Shown in pieces: positions 46,353-54,579 of a DNA stretch of 64,000 bases. Source of the stretch: Ochrobactrum vermis (GTDB lineage Bacteria; Pseudomonadota; Alphaproteobacteria; Rhizobiales; Rhizobiaceae); assembly GCF_002975205.1 (NCBI RefSeq), contig NZ_PCOC01000002.1, positions 496,001-560,000 of the forward strand, in the 5' to 3' direction. The position numbers and the translations under genes were made by a program. Below the pieces are notes generated by a model. That model was not told the DNA's origin, did not search any database, and saw only the letters and a list, made by a program, of their open reading frames with translations. The number at the start of each line of letters is the position of its first letter. The stretch's first letter is position 1.

Positions 46353-46457
46353 TAGAGCATTTACAACAAAAGTGCGAAGCGGTTTTGCGTAGGATAATGC
46401 GGCAAAACAAATAGTTAGAGCGGTTCCGACGATTCGGTAAGAACCGGAACCGCTCTA
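46353..46457. repeat. Interspersed palindromic repeat between omp10 and hemH
   Basis: Begins TAGAGCATTTACAACAAAAG, continues GCGGTTTTGCGTAGGATAATGC, and ends with a perfect 12-bp inverted repeat TAGAGCGGTTCC (46416) and GGAACCGCTCTA (46446). It closely resembles the copies at 46871, 52375 and 57455. The terminal hairpin could act on transcripts from omp10. Confidence 0.85.
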
Positions 46458-46474
46458 AACAAGATATCGGGTGC

Positions 46475-46855
46475 TTACCCGACCGCCTTGCGTGTCAGGG
46501 AGAAGCGGGAACCCGATGACGACGTGCAGTTGAGCTGCGTCGGCGAGACGAGCGCGCAGTTCACTTTCGACGACGTGCCACGCACGATGGAGCGCATGTC
46601 GATTTCGACAAGCTGCGGCGACTGGTAACGGTAGTTGCCCTCGGCAAGCTTCTCATTCGTGTCGGTGGCACGGGTCTCGAAAATACCGCCATTGAACGAC
46701 GAGACGATGCCGTTTGGATCGACCCAGCTACCTTCGATGCCAGCCGGACCGCGAGAGACAGTCGGAACATTGCCGCCGACCGGACCGGTCGTTTCACACG
46801 CGGCCAACGCCAGCGACATGACTGCAAGAGGGGCAATGATGCGGAAGCGTTTCAT
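46475..46855 (-). CDS. omp10: Outer-membrane lipoprotein Omp10
   Basis: A 126-residue lipoprotein matching, as recalled, the Brucella outer-membrane antigen Omp10 (MKRFRI...start, EGSWVDPNGI...SSFNGGIFETR, VNCALVSPTQLNCTSSSGSR). The lipobox LAAC places the acylated Cys near residue 20. The domain is an AprI/Inh-like small barrel. The ATG at 46855 matches the Brucella start; an upstream in-frame ATG at 46870 exists. It is one of the best taxonomic markers in the window. Confidence 0.93.
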   Translation of the reverse strand: MKRFRIIAPLAVMSLALAACETTGPVGGNVPTVSRGPAGIEGSWVDPNGIVSSFNGGIFETRATDTNEKLAEGNYRYQSPQLVEIDMRSIVRGTSSKVNCALVSPTQLNCTSSSGSRFSLTRKAVG

Positions 46856-46870
46856 ATCCAAGCTCTCCAT

Positions 46871-46973
46871 TAGAGCATTTCCGAGCCAGAACTGTGAAAT
46901 GGCTGGCGCCTGAAATGCTTAAAACCAAGTAATTAGAGCGGCTTCAACGATTCCGTGCTGATTGGAACCGCTC
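46871..46973. repeat. Interspersed palindromic repeat upstream of omp10
   Basis: Begins TAGAGCATTTCCGAGCCAGA and ends AGAGCGGCTTC...GGAACCGCTC, a more diverged member of the family. It lies directly before the omp10 start, so it is probably in the promoter or leader. Confidence 0.7.
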
Positions 46974-47060
46974 GGGGATGATTAGTTTGATGTATTGAAA
47001 CTTGCACGAAAACAAGCCCTCATTGTGAGGATTACGCGATTGTTGCGAAACTGCCGCAAT

Positions 47061-47092
47061 GAAAACTGCCCGATTTTTGTCGGGCAGTTGTT
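47061..47092 (-). terminator. Rho-independent terminator of hss
   Basis: AACTGCCCGA and TCGGGCAGTT form a 10-bp stem directly after the hss stop, with TTTTC following on the minus strand. Confidence 0.85.
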
Positions 47093-47097
47093 TCAGT

Positions 47098-48543
47098 TTA
47101 ACGAACGAGAATATTCCGGAACTGCCACGGATCCTTTGTGTCAAGGTCTTCCTTGAACAAATGACCCCGGCCGTCCAGTGGCGTCCAGTCGGTGTAATAG
47201 CCATTCACGGGGCCGAGATATTGCATCTGGACTTCAAGGCAGCGGCGGTAATCCATTTCATCGGTGTCGACGATGCCGCTTCTCGGGTTTTCCAGTGCCC
47301 AGACCATACCTGCCAGAACGGCTGAAGAAACCTGCAGGCCAGTCGCGTTCTGATAGGGAGCAAGATTGCGCGCATCATCAACGGTCAGCTGCGAGCCGTA
47401 CCAGTAAGCGTTCTTGTCATGGCCATAGAGCAGAACACCAAGTTCGTCGCTGCCGTCCAGAATTTCATGTTCTTCCAGAACGTGCTGGACAGGTTGCGCC
47501 TTGCCGCTCGCACCGAACATCTCGTCAAGTGCCAGAATGGCATCGTTGCTTGGATGATAGGCGTAATGGCAGGTCAGGCGGAAGTCGAGCTTGCCCTTTT
47601 TGTCGCGCAGCGTGAAAAAATCGGCGATGGAGATCGCTTCATTGTGGGTGACCAGCAGGCCATATTGCGCACCGAGCGTCGGACACCATGTCCGAATACG
47701 GGTATTACCGCCGGGCTGTTCGAGGAAGATCGCGGCCTTGTTGCCCTTCTTCTGCTTGCGGGCGTTCTTGGGCATCCATTTTTCATGGCTGCCCCAGCCA
47801 AGCTCTGCCGGTTGCAGGCCTTCGGCAATGAAACCTTCCACAGACCACGTGTTCCAGAACGTGTTGAAAGGCTTCGGCTCCCTGGCGCGTTGGGTATCGC
47901 GTTCCGCGATGTGGATACCCTTGACGCCAGCCTTCTTCATCAGCTTCGCCCAGCCGTGACGATCATCCACCGCAGGTTCGGTGAAATCGAGTTTCAGTTC
48001 GGTCGCAAGGTTGACGAGCGCCTTTTTGACGAACCACGACACCATGCCCGGATTGGCGCCGCAGCAGGAAACGGCGGTCGATCCGCCTGGGTTCTTGCGC
48101 TTTTCGGTACGAACCGTTTCGCGCAGCGCATAGTTGGTGCGCGAGGCATTGTCGGCTTCTTCATCGAAATAGAAGCCGAGCCAGGGTTCCACCACGGTGT
48201 CGATATAGAGGGCGCCATGCTCGCGACTAAAACGCATAAGGTCGAGTGATCCGGTATCGACCGAAAGGTTGACGACGAAAGGCTGACCTTCCGTTTCCGT
48301 CAGCAAAGGACCGAGGATTTTCTTGTAATTATCCTTGGTGATCGCTTCCTTGATGAAGCGAATACCCTTGTCATCGAGGATCTTGCGATTGGCTTCGCTT
48401 GGATCGATCACGACCATACGTGATTGGTCGAATTTGAAATGACGTTCAATCAGCGGCAGGGTACCGCGCCCGATCGACCCAAAGCCGATCATGATGACGG
48501 GGCCGGTTATCTCGCCATAGACTTGCCATTTCGCTTTCGCCAT
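47098..48543 (-). CDS. hss: Homospermidine synthase
   Basis: A 481-residue NAD-dependent enzyme that joins two putrescine units (or putrescine and spermidine) into sym-homospermidine, a major polyamine of Rhizobiales. The Rossmann motif MIGFGSIGRG is near residue 18, followed by VVNLSVDTGSLDLM, the CCGANPGMVSWF block and HEKWMPKNARKQKKGN-type conserved segments. The length is normal. It is monocistronic with its own terminator. Confidence 0.94.
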   Translation of the reverse strand: MAKAKWQVYGEITGPVIMIGFGSIGRGTLPLIERHFKFDQSRMVVIDPSEANRKILDDKGIRFIKEAITKDNYKKILGPLLTETEGQPFVVNLSVDTGSLDLMRFSREHGALYIDTVVEPWLGFYFDEEADNASRTNYALRETVRTEKRKNPGGSTAVSCCGANPGMVSWFVKKALVNLATELKLDFTEPAVDDRHGWAKLMKKAGVKGIHIAERDTQRAREPKPFNTFWNTWSVEGFIAEGLQPAELGWGSHEKWMPKNARKQKKGNKAAIFLEQPGGNTRIRTWCPTLGAQYGLLVTHNEAISIADFFTLRDKKGKLDFRLTCHYAYHPSNDAILALDEMFGASGKAQPVQHVLEEHEILDGSDELGVLLYGHDKNAYWYGSQLTVDDARNLAPYQNATGLQVSSAVLAGMVWALENPRSGIVDTDEMDYRRCLEVQMQYLGPVNGYYTDWTPLDGRGHLFKEDLDTKDPWQFRNILVR

Positions 48544-48692
48544 TTTCTTCCTCTTGGTAGCCGCACAATTGCGACGTCGGGTTATCCTTACCCCGCTTTA
48601 GCTTATGTGCGGGAACGATAACACAACTTCATAGAAAGAAAGAAACGTCACAAGCCTATGACATCGATACATGTTTAATGGCTTTTAGGATT

Positions 48693-49388
48693 TCAGCCTT
48701 CGACCAGCTTCGCCCGGATCATGCCACGCAGCGAATTGCCGACGAGAATATTGCGCGCATTCTTGATGGCGTCGAGGGTAACTATACCCTCTTCGACTAC
48801 GCTGTTTTTCAGCAATTCGCGGCGCAGCACTCCGTCCAGAAGGCCGCACGAAAGCGCGGGCGTCATGCAGGTTGTGCCACCGCCATCGAGAAATATCGAC
48901 GTGATGGTTCCTTCGCAGACTTCGCCGCGATCATTGAGCAGGATGACTTCGTCTATCTCCGCCGGAGAATATTCTTCGCGCGCCGCGATATATGCCTGCC
49001 GTCGCGTCGTCTTGTGGCGCAACAGGTGATCGTTGTGATCGAGATGCGTATGAGCAATTGCGATCCGCCAGATCGTCTGGGATGCCAGCGGTTCGTAAGG
49101 AATACTGGAGACCGTAGCGACCCCGTCGGGTGCAAGTGTCAGGCGCAGCTTCAGGGCCTGCTCGCCGGTTCCGCTTTCCGCAACCTTCTGCCGGATGGCT
49201 TCCATATTGCAGGAAAACCCAAGTTCACGGGCGGAATTCTCGAGGCGCGCCATGTGCAGATCGAAACGCAGAACGCCGGAAAGCGGTTCCCAGCGCATGG
49301 TTTCGATCAACTGGTAATCCGGCTCTATCAAAACGACTTCAGCTCCGTCTGGCTGGTTAGAGCTGCGAACCGTGCTTTCAGAAGACAT
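48693..49388 (-). CDS. pabC: Class IV aminotransferase, probable aminodeoxychorismate lyase
   Basis: A 231-residue PLP enzyme of fold type IV, expected to convert 4-amino-4-deoxychorismate to p-aminobenzoate and pyruvate for folate. The PLP lysine is probably in LLRHKTTRRQAY; the EVCEGTITSIFL segment is the family's cofactor-binding loop. Its first 61 bases overlap the end of pabB in another frame, which gives tight coupling and supports the PabC assignment over a branched-chain aminotransferase. Confidence 0.87.
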   Translation of the reverse strand: MSSESTVRSSNQPDGAEVVLIEPDYQLIETMRWEPLSGVLRFDLHMARLENSARELGFSCNMEAIRQKVAESGTGEQALKLRLTLAPDGVATVSSIPYEPLASQTIWRIAIAHTHLDHNDHLLRHKTTRRQAYIAAREEYSPAEIDEVILLNDRGEVCEGTITSIFLDGGGTTCMTPALSCGLLDGVLRRELLKNSVVEEGIVTLDAIKNARNILVGNSLRGMIRAKLVEG

Positions 49389-50491
49389 TCCTCGTACTCC
49401 GCTTGCGCTGTGGAATCGAAGACCACGCCGCCCCCGACATTGAAGATCGCACGATTTTCATCCAGAAGCGAGATCGTGCGAATAGCAACGTTGAAACGCA
49501 TCCGCCCGCTTGGCTCGATCCAGCCTAGCGAACCACAATAAATATCGCGCGGCCCGGTTTCCAGTTCGTGGAGGATTTCCATTGCGCTGATCTTGGGTGC
49601 GCCGGTGATTGAACCGCAAGGGAAAAGAGCGGCAAAAAGCGTGCGCAGCGGCAGGTTTTCGTTCAGTCTGGCCCGTACACGACTGATCAACTGGTGTACG
49701 GTGGGATAGGTTTCTACGCGAAACAATTCCGGCACGTCCAATGATCCCACTTCGCTGATCAGCGAAATGTCGTTGCGCAGGAGATCAACGATCATACGGT
49801 TTTCGGCCTGGTTCTTCGGATCGTTCAGCAGAAACTGACGGTTCTGTTCGTCTTCGTCGGGCGTTGCACCGCGCGGCATGGTGCCTTTCATCGGATGCGT
49901 CTCAATCCAGCCGTCACCGTCGACTTCGAAGAAAAGCTCTGGCGAGCGCGACAGGACAATGGGTCCACCGAGATCACAATAGGCCGCGTAGCGGACCGGC
50001 TGACGCTTCGCGAGCATATTGAAAAGGATCAGCGGGTCGCCGCTCCATTCGGCACGGATCGGAAAGGTGAGATTGCCCTGATAGCAGTCGCCTTCGCGCA
50101 GATGGCGGTGAAGTCGCTCGAAACGCGGCGCGTAGTCGTCAAACGACCATTGCGCGATGCGCGTACGCAGAAAGGTGGCATTGTCTTCACTGCGACCGTG
50201 CATGCGCTGGTCGGAAGGGCCATCGAACACACCGAAGCAAAGGAGCGGTGCGCTGCGACCCTCGGGCAGGAGCGGTTTCAGCTTGGGCTCGAGAAGATAG
50301 CCAGCTTCATAGGAGAGATAACCCGCAAGCCATTTCCCGGCGTCGTGGGCTTTCTGTATCGCATTCCATGCGGGTTCGAACTCATCCGGCGTGTCGGCGC
50401 GGATGATCGATGAGGGGGCCGTGAAAAGCACATCGCGGCCCGCCTTGTCATCCCGGAACAGGATAAGCGGCTTATTGCTTTGGTGCGTCAC
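49328..50491 (-). CDS. pabB: Aminodeoxychorismate synthase component I
   Basis: A 387-residue chorismate-utilising enzyme that aminates chorismate using ammonia from a PabA glutaminase encoded elsewhere. The C-terminal chorismate-binding domain shows ETHPMKGTMPRGATPDED, ENRMIVDLLRND and FPCGSITGAPKISAMEIL, all hallmarks of PabB/TrpE. The N-terminal domain is short, as in alphaproteobacterial PabB. It starts 8 bp downstream of the pepF stop and overlaps pabC. Confidence 0.92.
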   Translation of the reverse strand: MTHQSNKPLILFRDDKAGRDVLFTAPSSIIRADTPDEFEPAWNAIQKAHDAGKWLAGYLSYEAGYLLEPKLKPLLPEGRSAPLLCFGVFDGPSDQRMHGRSEDNATFLRTRIAQWSFDDYAPRFERLHRHLREGDCYQGNLTFPIRAEWSGDPLILFNMLAKRQPVRYAAYCDLGGPIVLSRSPELFFEVDGDGWIETHPMKGTMPRGATPDEDEQNRQFLLNDPKNQAENRMIVDLLRNDISLISEVGSLDVPELFRVETYPTVHQLISRVRARLNENLPLRTLFAALFPCGSITGAPKISAMEILHELETGPRDIYCGSLGWIEPSGRMRFNVAIRTISLLDENRAIFNVGGGVVFDSTAQAEYEECLLKARFAALTSQTELKSF

Positions 50492-50499
50492 GCAAGTGC

Positions 50500-52362
50500 T
50501 CAGTCTTCCATGGCTTCAAGCTCGTCGATAATGCCTTCAATCACCGACAGGCCTTTGCCCCAGAAATCCGGGTCGCTCGCATCCAGACCAAACGGTGCAA
50601 GCAATTCCTTATGATGTTTGGTGCCGCCAGCCTTCAGCATATCGAAATATTTCTGCTGGAAGCCCTTTTCCGAGTTCTGGTAGACCGCATAGAGCGAGTT
50701 CACCAGGCAATCGCCAAAAGCATAGGCATAGACATAGAACGGCGAATGGATGAAATGCGGGATGTAGGTCCAGAAGGTCTCGTAACCTGAATTGAGATTG
50801 ACTGCATCGCCAAGGCTTTCGCGCTGCACATCCATCCAGATTTCGCCGATGCGTTCGGCAGTCAGTTCGCCTTCGCGGCGCTCGGTGTGGATGCGGCGCT
50901 CGAACTGGTAGAAGGCAATCTGGCGCACGACCGTATTGATCATGTCCTCGGCCTTCTGTGCCAGCATGGCCTTGCGTTCGCGCTTGTCTTTCGTGCGCTC
51001 CAGAAGCGAGCGGAAAGTCAGCATTTCGCCAAACACGGATGCAGTTTCAGCAAGCGTCAGCGGCGTTGACGCCATCAGCGCGCCCTGACCACCCGCCAGA
51101 ACCTGATGCACGCCGTGGCCCAGCTCATGTGCCAGCGTCATCACATCGCGCGGCTTGCCCATATAGTTGAGAAGCACGTAAGGATGCGCCGACGGAACGG
51201 TCGGATGCGCAAAAGCGCCCGGCGCCTTGCCGGGACGAACCGGCGCGTCGATCCAGTTCCTGTCGAAGAAATCCCTGGCAATCGCAGCCATTTCCGGAGC
51301 AAAATTGCCATAGGCGGAAAGCACGGTTTCGCGCGCGTCATCCCAAGGGATCAGCGCTTGCGGCGTTTCCGGCAGCGGCGCGTTGCGATCCCAGTTTTCA
51401 AGTTTTTCGAGGCCAAGCCATTTGGCTTTCAGGGCGTAATAACGGTGTGAAAGGCGTGGATAGGCGTCCTCGACAGCCTTGGCGAGAGCATCCACAACGT
51501 CCCGCTCGACGCGGTTGGCGAGGTGGCGGCTGTCGGCGATGTCCTGAAAACCGCGCCAGCGATCGGAAATTTCCTTGTCCTTGGCCAGCGTGTTTGTGAT
51601 CAGCGTGAAAGTGCGCAGATTTGCGCTGAAAGTTTTGGCGAGGGCTTCCGATGCCTTTTTGCGCACAGCACCATCGACATCCTGAAGCATGTTGAGCGTC
51701 TGCTCAATGGCCAGTTCTTCGCCGTCGACTTCAAAGCGCAGGCTCGACATGGTTTCATCGAACAGCCGGTTCCAGGCGCTGTAGCCGGTGATCGACTTTT
51801 CGTGGAAGAGCTGCTCCAGTCTGTCATCGAGCTGATATGGCTTGTCCATGCGCAGATCGGTGAGCCATGGGCGGTAGTGGCCGATGGCTGCATTATCGCT
51901 CATCGCCTTTTCGAGCACCGCATCATCGATGCGGTTCAGCTCCAGGCCGAAGAAAATGAGATGAGTGCTGGCGTCGGTCAACTTTTGCTGCATATCGCCG
52001 AAAAGTTTCATACGCTTCGGATCGGTCGTGTCGCCATAATAATAGAGGCCTGCAAAGGAGCCGATACGGCCCATCAGCTCATCCAGCGCTTCGAATTCCT
52101 TGATTGCGTCAGCAAAGTTACCGCCGTTGGTCTTGGCTGCTTCATCGCCAAGTGTGCCTTTCCAGCGCTTCTCAAAAGCTGCCGCGTCCTTCATTGCCTT
52201 TTCGATATCGTTCTTCAGCTTGGCGCTGTCCGCAGAAGGATAAAGGTCAGCCAGATTCCATTCCGGCAGGTTGCCGAGGCCAGTCTTTTCGGTGGCAACC
52301 GCATCACCGGCAGGCGCGCGCAAAATCTTGTTGAAGGAAACGGATTCTGAAAAGCGGGTCAT
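50500..52362 (-). CDS. pepF: Oligoendopeptidase F (M3B metallopeptidase)
   Basis: A 620-residue cytoplasmic zinc peptidase that degrades oligopeptides. The zinc site HELGH appears in MTLAHELGHGVHQV and the distal Glu in TLAETASVFGEM. The ATG at 52362 is preferred because GGAG lies 7 bases upstream. The frame remains open to 52452 only by reading through an interspersed repeat, so that extension is not real protein. Confidence 0.93.
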   Translation of the reverse strand: MTRFSESVSFNKILRAPAGDAVATEKTGLGNLPEWNLADLYPSADSAKLKNDIEKAMKDAAAFEKRWKGTLGDEAAKTNGGNFADAIKEFEALDELMGRIGSFAGLYYYGDTTDPKRMKLFGDMQQKLTDASTHLIFFGLELNRIDDAVLEKAMSDNAAIGHYRPWLTDLRMDKPYQLDDRLEQLFHEKSITGYSAWNRLFDETMSSLRFEVDGEELAIEQTLNMLQDVDGAVRKKASEALAKTFSANLRTFTLITNTLAKDKEISDRWRGFQDIADSRHLANRVERDVVDALAKAVEDAYPRLSHRYYALKAKWLGLEKLENWDRNAPLPETPQALIPWDDARETVLSAYGNFAPEMAAIARDFFDRNWIDAPVRPGKAPGAFAHPTVPSAHPYVLLNYMGKPRDVMTLAHELGHGVHQVLAGGQGALMASTPLTLAETASVFGEMLTFRSLLERTKDKRERKAMLAQKAEDMINTVVRQIAFYQFERRIHTERREGELTAERIGEIWMDVQRESLGDAVNLNSGYETFWTYIPHFIHSPFYVYAYAFGDCLVNSLYAVYQNSEKGFQQKYFDMLKAGGTKHHKELLAPFGLDASDPDFWGKGLSVIEGIIDELEAMED

Positions 52363-52374
52363 GAACATTCTCCA

Positions 52375-52479
52375 AGAGCATTTCCGAGCCAAAAGTGCGA
52401 AGCGGTTTTGCGTCGGACAATGCGTACAAACAAAGAGATAGAGCGGTTCCACGATTTCGCGTTAGCCGGAACTGCTCTA
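52375..52479. repeat. Interspersed palindromic repeat upstream of pepF
   Basis: Begins AGAGCATTTCCGAGCCAAAA, contains GCGGTTTTGCGTCGGACAATGC and ends TAGAGCGGTTCC...GGAACTGCTCTA. It lies within 15 bases of the pepF ATG, so it is transcribed in the leader or contains the promoter. Confidence 0.85.
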
Positions 52480-52756
52480 TTAGGTTCCTTCTCGCATGTC
52501 TTGTCAGGATCGCCAAGAGGTGGAAAAAGCGCTTCGAATTTTGTGACAGCTTGCCGGGGCGATGGGCTACAGGAAAACAAATGGCAGATCAGAAGTGGAT
52601 TCAGGATACAAATTTTGTGAATGGGACACTAAGGCACATTTTAGCACCTTGCATTCGTTGAACGCTTGGCCCCAAATAACACGCCTGGAATATGAGACAT
52701 TTAAACTGTTTAAGTATTTTGGGCGCGGGAACTCCATAGGTTGATAATAGCTATTA
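52480..52756. other. Intergenic region upstream of the response regulator gene
   Basis: Together with the repeat this is a gap of nearly 400 bases between divergent genes. Apart from the repeat no structure or gene was recognised. Confidence 0.5.
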
Positions 52757-54268
52757 ATGGGCACGCGCATACTCATAGCGGATGACGATCCGATTCATCG
52801 ACGCAATCTCGAAGCGATAGTCATGCGCATGGGCTATCGCACTATCCTTGCAGATGGCGGTGCAAGCGCGCTTGGCTTTGTAAGCCAGCGTAAGGACATC
52901 GTCCTGATGTTGCTCGATCTGTCGATGCCGGATATGGATGGCTTAACCGTTTTGCGACGGATGCGCGAAGCTGGCAACGCCGTTCCTGTTATCGTTCTCG
53001 TCCAAAATGATGATCTCCAGCCGGTTTTGCACGCAATGAAAATGGGTGCGGTCGATTTCGTGACCAAGCCCGTCGCCTTTGAGCGCGTGCAGGTGTCTGT
53101 TTCCAATGTCCTGAAGATCGACGCGCTGACACAGGAAATTCACCGGGCCCGGTCATCCTTGAAAGCGCATTTGTCACTTTCCGATATGGCGATCAAGAGT
53201 CCGGAAATGGAGCGGGTCAGCATTCTGGCACGGCGGGCTTCGGCGCTGGATGCGCCGCTTCTGATCGAAGGAGAACCCGGCAGCGGCAAGGAAACGCTGG
53301 CACGTGCCATTTGCAGCGGCGGTGCGCGCTGGCGCGGCCCTTTCGTGACCGTCGATTGCCGCTCCTTGACCGTGGAGAATGCCGATGAAATCTTTTTCGG
53401 TGTTTCGGCGGCGCGGCGTGATCGCCGCGAGGACGATGCCATCCGCAGTCTCGGCAAGCTTATAGAAGCCGATGGTGGCACGCTGTTTCTTGATGAAGTC
53501 GGCGCGCTGCCGCGCCACACGCAGATTAAGCTTTTTGCTGCGATGCAGTCCGGTCAGTTCGAAACTGGCGGGGGAAGCGAGCGCGGGCTTTCCAATGCCC
53601 GTATCATGGCATCGAACAGCCGCCCCTTGGCTGATCTCGTCCATATGGGGCGCTTCCATGCCGGGCTTTACCATCTGCTCGGCTCGTTTGCCGTGGCTAT
53701 GCCGCCTCTGCGCAACCGGCTCGAGGACATCCCTATCCTGCTGCATCAGTTCATGATGCGCTATGTCAGCGAAGAGCGGATGGGGCATATCACCGGTATC
53801 ACCACCCACGCGCTTGAAAAGCTGAAGACCTATCATTGGCCCGGCAATGTGCGGGAACTGAAAAATGCCGTTTATCGGGCTGTGCTTCTCTGCGAGACTG
53901 GCGAACTGACAGCGGCTGACTTCGTTCAGATCGGTTTGGGAACTGAGGCGAGGGCTGCACAGCAGTCTGCCCGGTTCAACCTTGTCGATCGTGATCCAAG
54001 TGTGAGCGGTCCGGCAGGCGTGTTCAGCGGGGTCGACGGGGAAGGCGAGGTGCGCACACTTGCCGCAGCCGAGGAGGAAATGATCCGCTTCGCGATTGCT
54101 CATTATGACGGCCAGATTAGTGAAGTCGCTCGGCGTCTGGGCATTGGAAGAACCACGCTTTACCGGAAGCTGAAGGAATATGGCATCGATGTGGCGTCGA
54201 TTTCCGGTAAGGGACCGGGCATCGACGAGGTGGGTGAAGCCACCCCTTTCAACCGTGCTGCCGGCTGA
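52757..54268 (+). CDS. NtrC-like response regulator lacking GAFTGA
   Basis: A 503-residue regulator with receiver, AAA+ and Fis-type HTH domains in order. The receiver is intact at the acidic pair (D10, D11), phospho-acceptor D54 and K104, but the usual Thr is V82. The AAA+ domain retains Walker A (EGEPGSGKETLA) and Walker B (GGTLFLDEVG), yet the sigma54-contact loop GAFTGA is absent (EIFFGVSAARRDRREDDA in its place) and the usual RFRxDLYYRL is FHAGLYHLL, without the arginine. The C-terminal HTH is normal (ISEVARRLGIGRTTLYRKL). It probably regulates through sigma70 or as a repressor. No sensor kinase gene is adjacent. Confidence 0.85.
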   Translation: MGTRILIADDDPIHRRNLEAIVMRMGYRTILADGGASALGFVSQRKDIVLMLLDLSMPDMDGLTVLRRMREAGNAVPVIVLVQNDDLQPVLHAMKMGAVDFVTKPVAFERVQVSVSNVLKIDALTQEIHRARSSLKAHLSLSDMAIKSPEMERVSILARRASALDAPLLIEGEPGSGKETLARAICSGGARWRGPFVTVDCRSLTVENADEIFFGVSAARRDRREDDAIRSLGKLIEADGGTLFLDEVGALPRHTQIKLFAAMQSGQFETGGGSERGLSNARIMASNSRPLADLVHMGRFHAGLYHLLGSFAVAMPPLRNRLEDIPILLHQFMMRYVSEERMGHITGITTHALEKLKTYHWPGNVRELKNAVYRAVLLCETGELTAADFVQIGLGTEARAAQQSARFNLVDRDPSVSGPAGVFSGVDGEGEVRTLAAAEEEMIRFAIAHYDGQISEVARRLGIGRTTLYRKLKEYGIDVASISGKGPGIDEVGEATPFNRAAG

Positions 54269-54579
54269 TGAAACTGTACTTAACTGTTTGAATTTTAGGC
54301 GTTTATAATGAATGGGCTGCCACGCTGCGCAGGTACTGTTGCCGATTAAAGACTGTTAATAATTTTTTAACCATGGCGAAAATAGATGCACCTGTGTGGC
54401 TTTTTTGCCATGGTGTTTCCTCATTTGTTGTTCACTAAGCGTCCATTAACCATTAAATCCGACAATCGGAGCTCGAGCGGAACTGGGACGCAGGCTTTTT
54501 GTGACACCACAAAGAAAGTCCCAAGGGATGCCTGGAGAATGCCTCTGACGGCGGAAAAACGGTAAGGCGATACGATTCG
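54269..54579. other. Intergenic region upstream of the DUF882 gene
   Basis: No gene is seen. AT-rich sequence near 54340-54375 contains the CtrA-like site listed separately, and 54421-54560 probably forms the leader of the DUF882 gene. Confidence 0.5.
54356..54370. promoter_or_regulatory. Candidate CtrA-binding site
   Basis: TTAA-N7-TTAA (TTAATAATTTTTTAA followed by CC) matches the alphaproteobacterial CtrA consensus exactly in spacing. It lies about 210 bp upstream of the DUF882 gene. Cell-cycle control of an envelope protein is plausible, but the site is short and AT-rich. Confidence 0.35.

Noticed and set aside
52363..52452. N-terminal extension of PepF
   Set aside because: It is the translation of an interspersed repeat; a proper ribosome site precedes the ATG at 52362.
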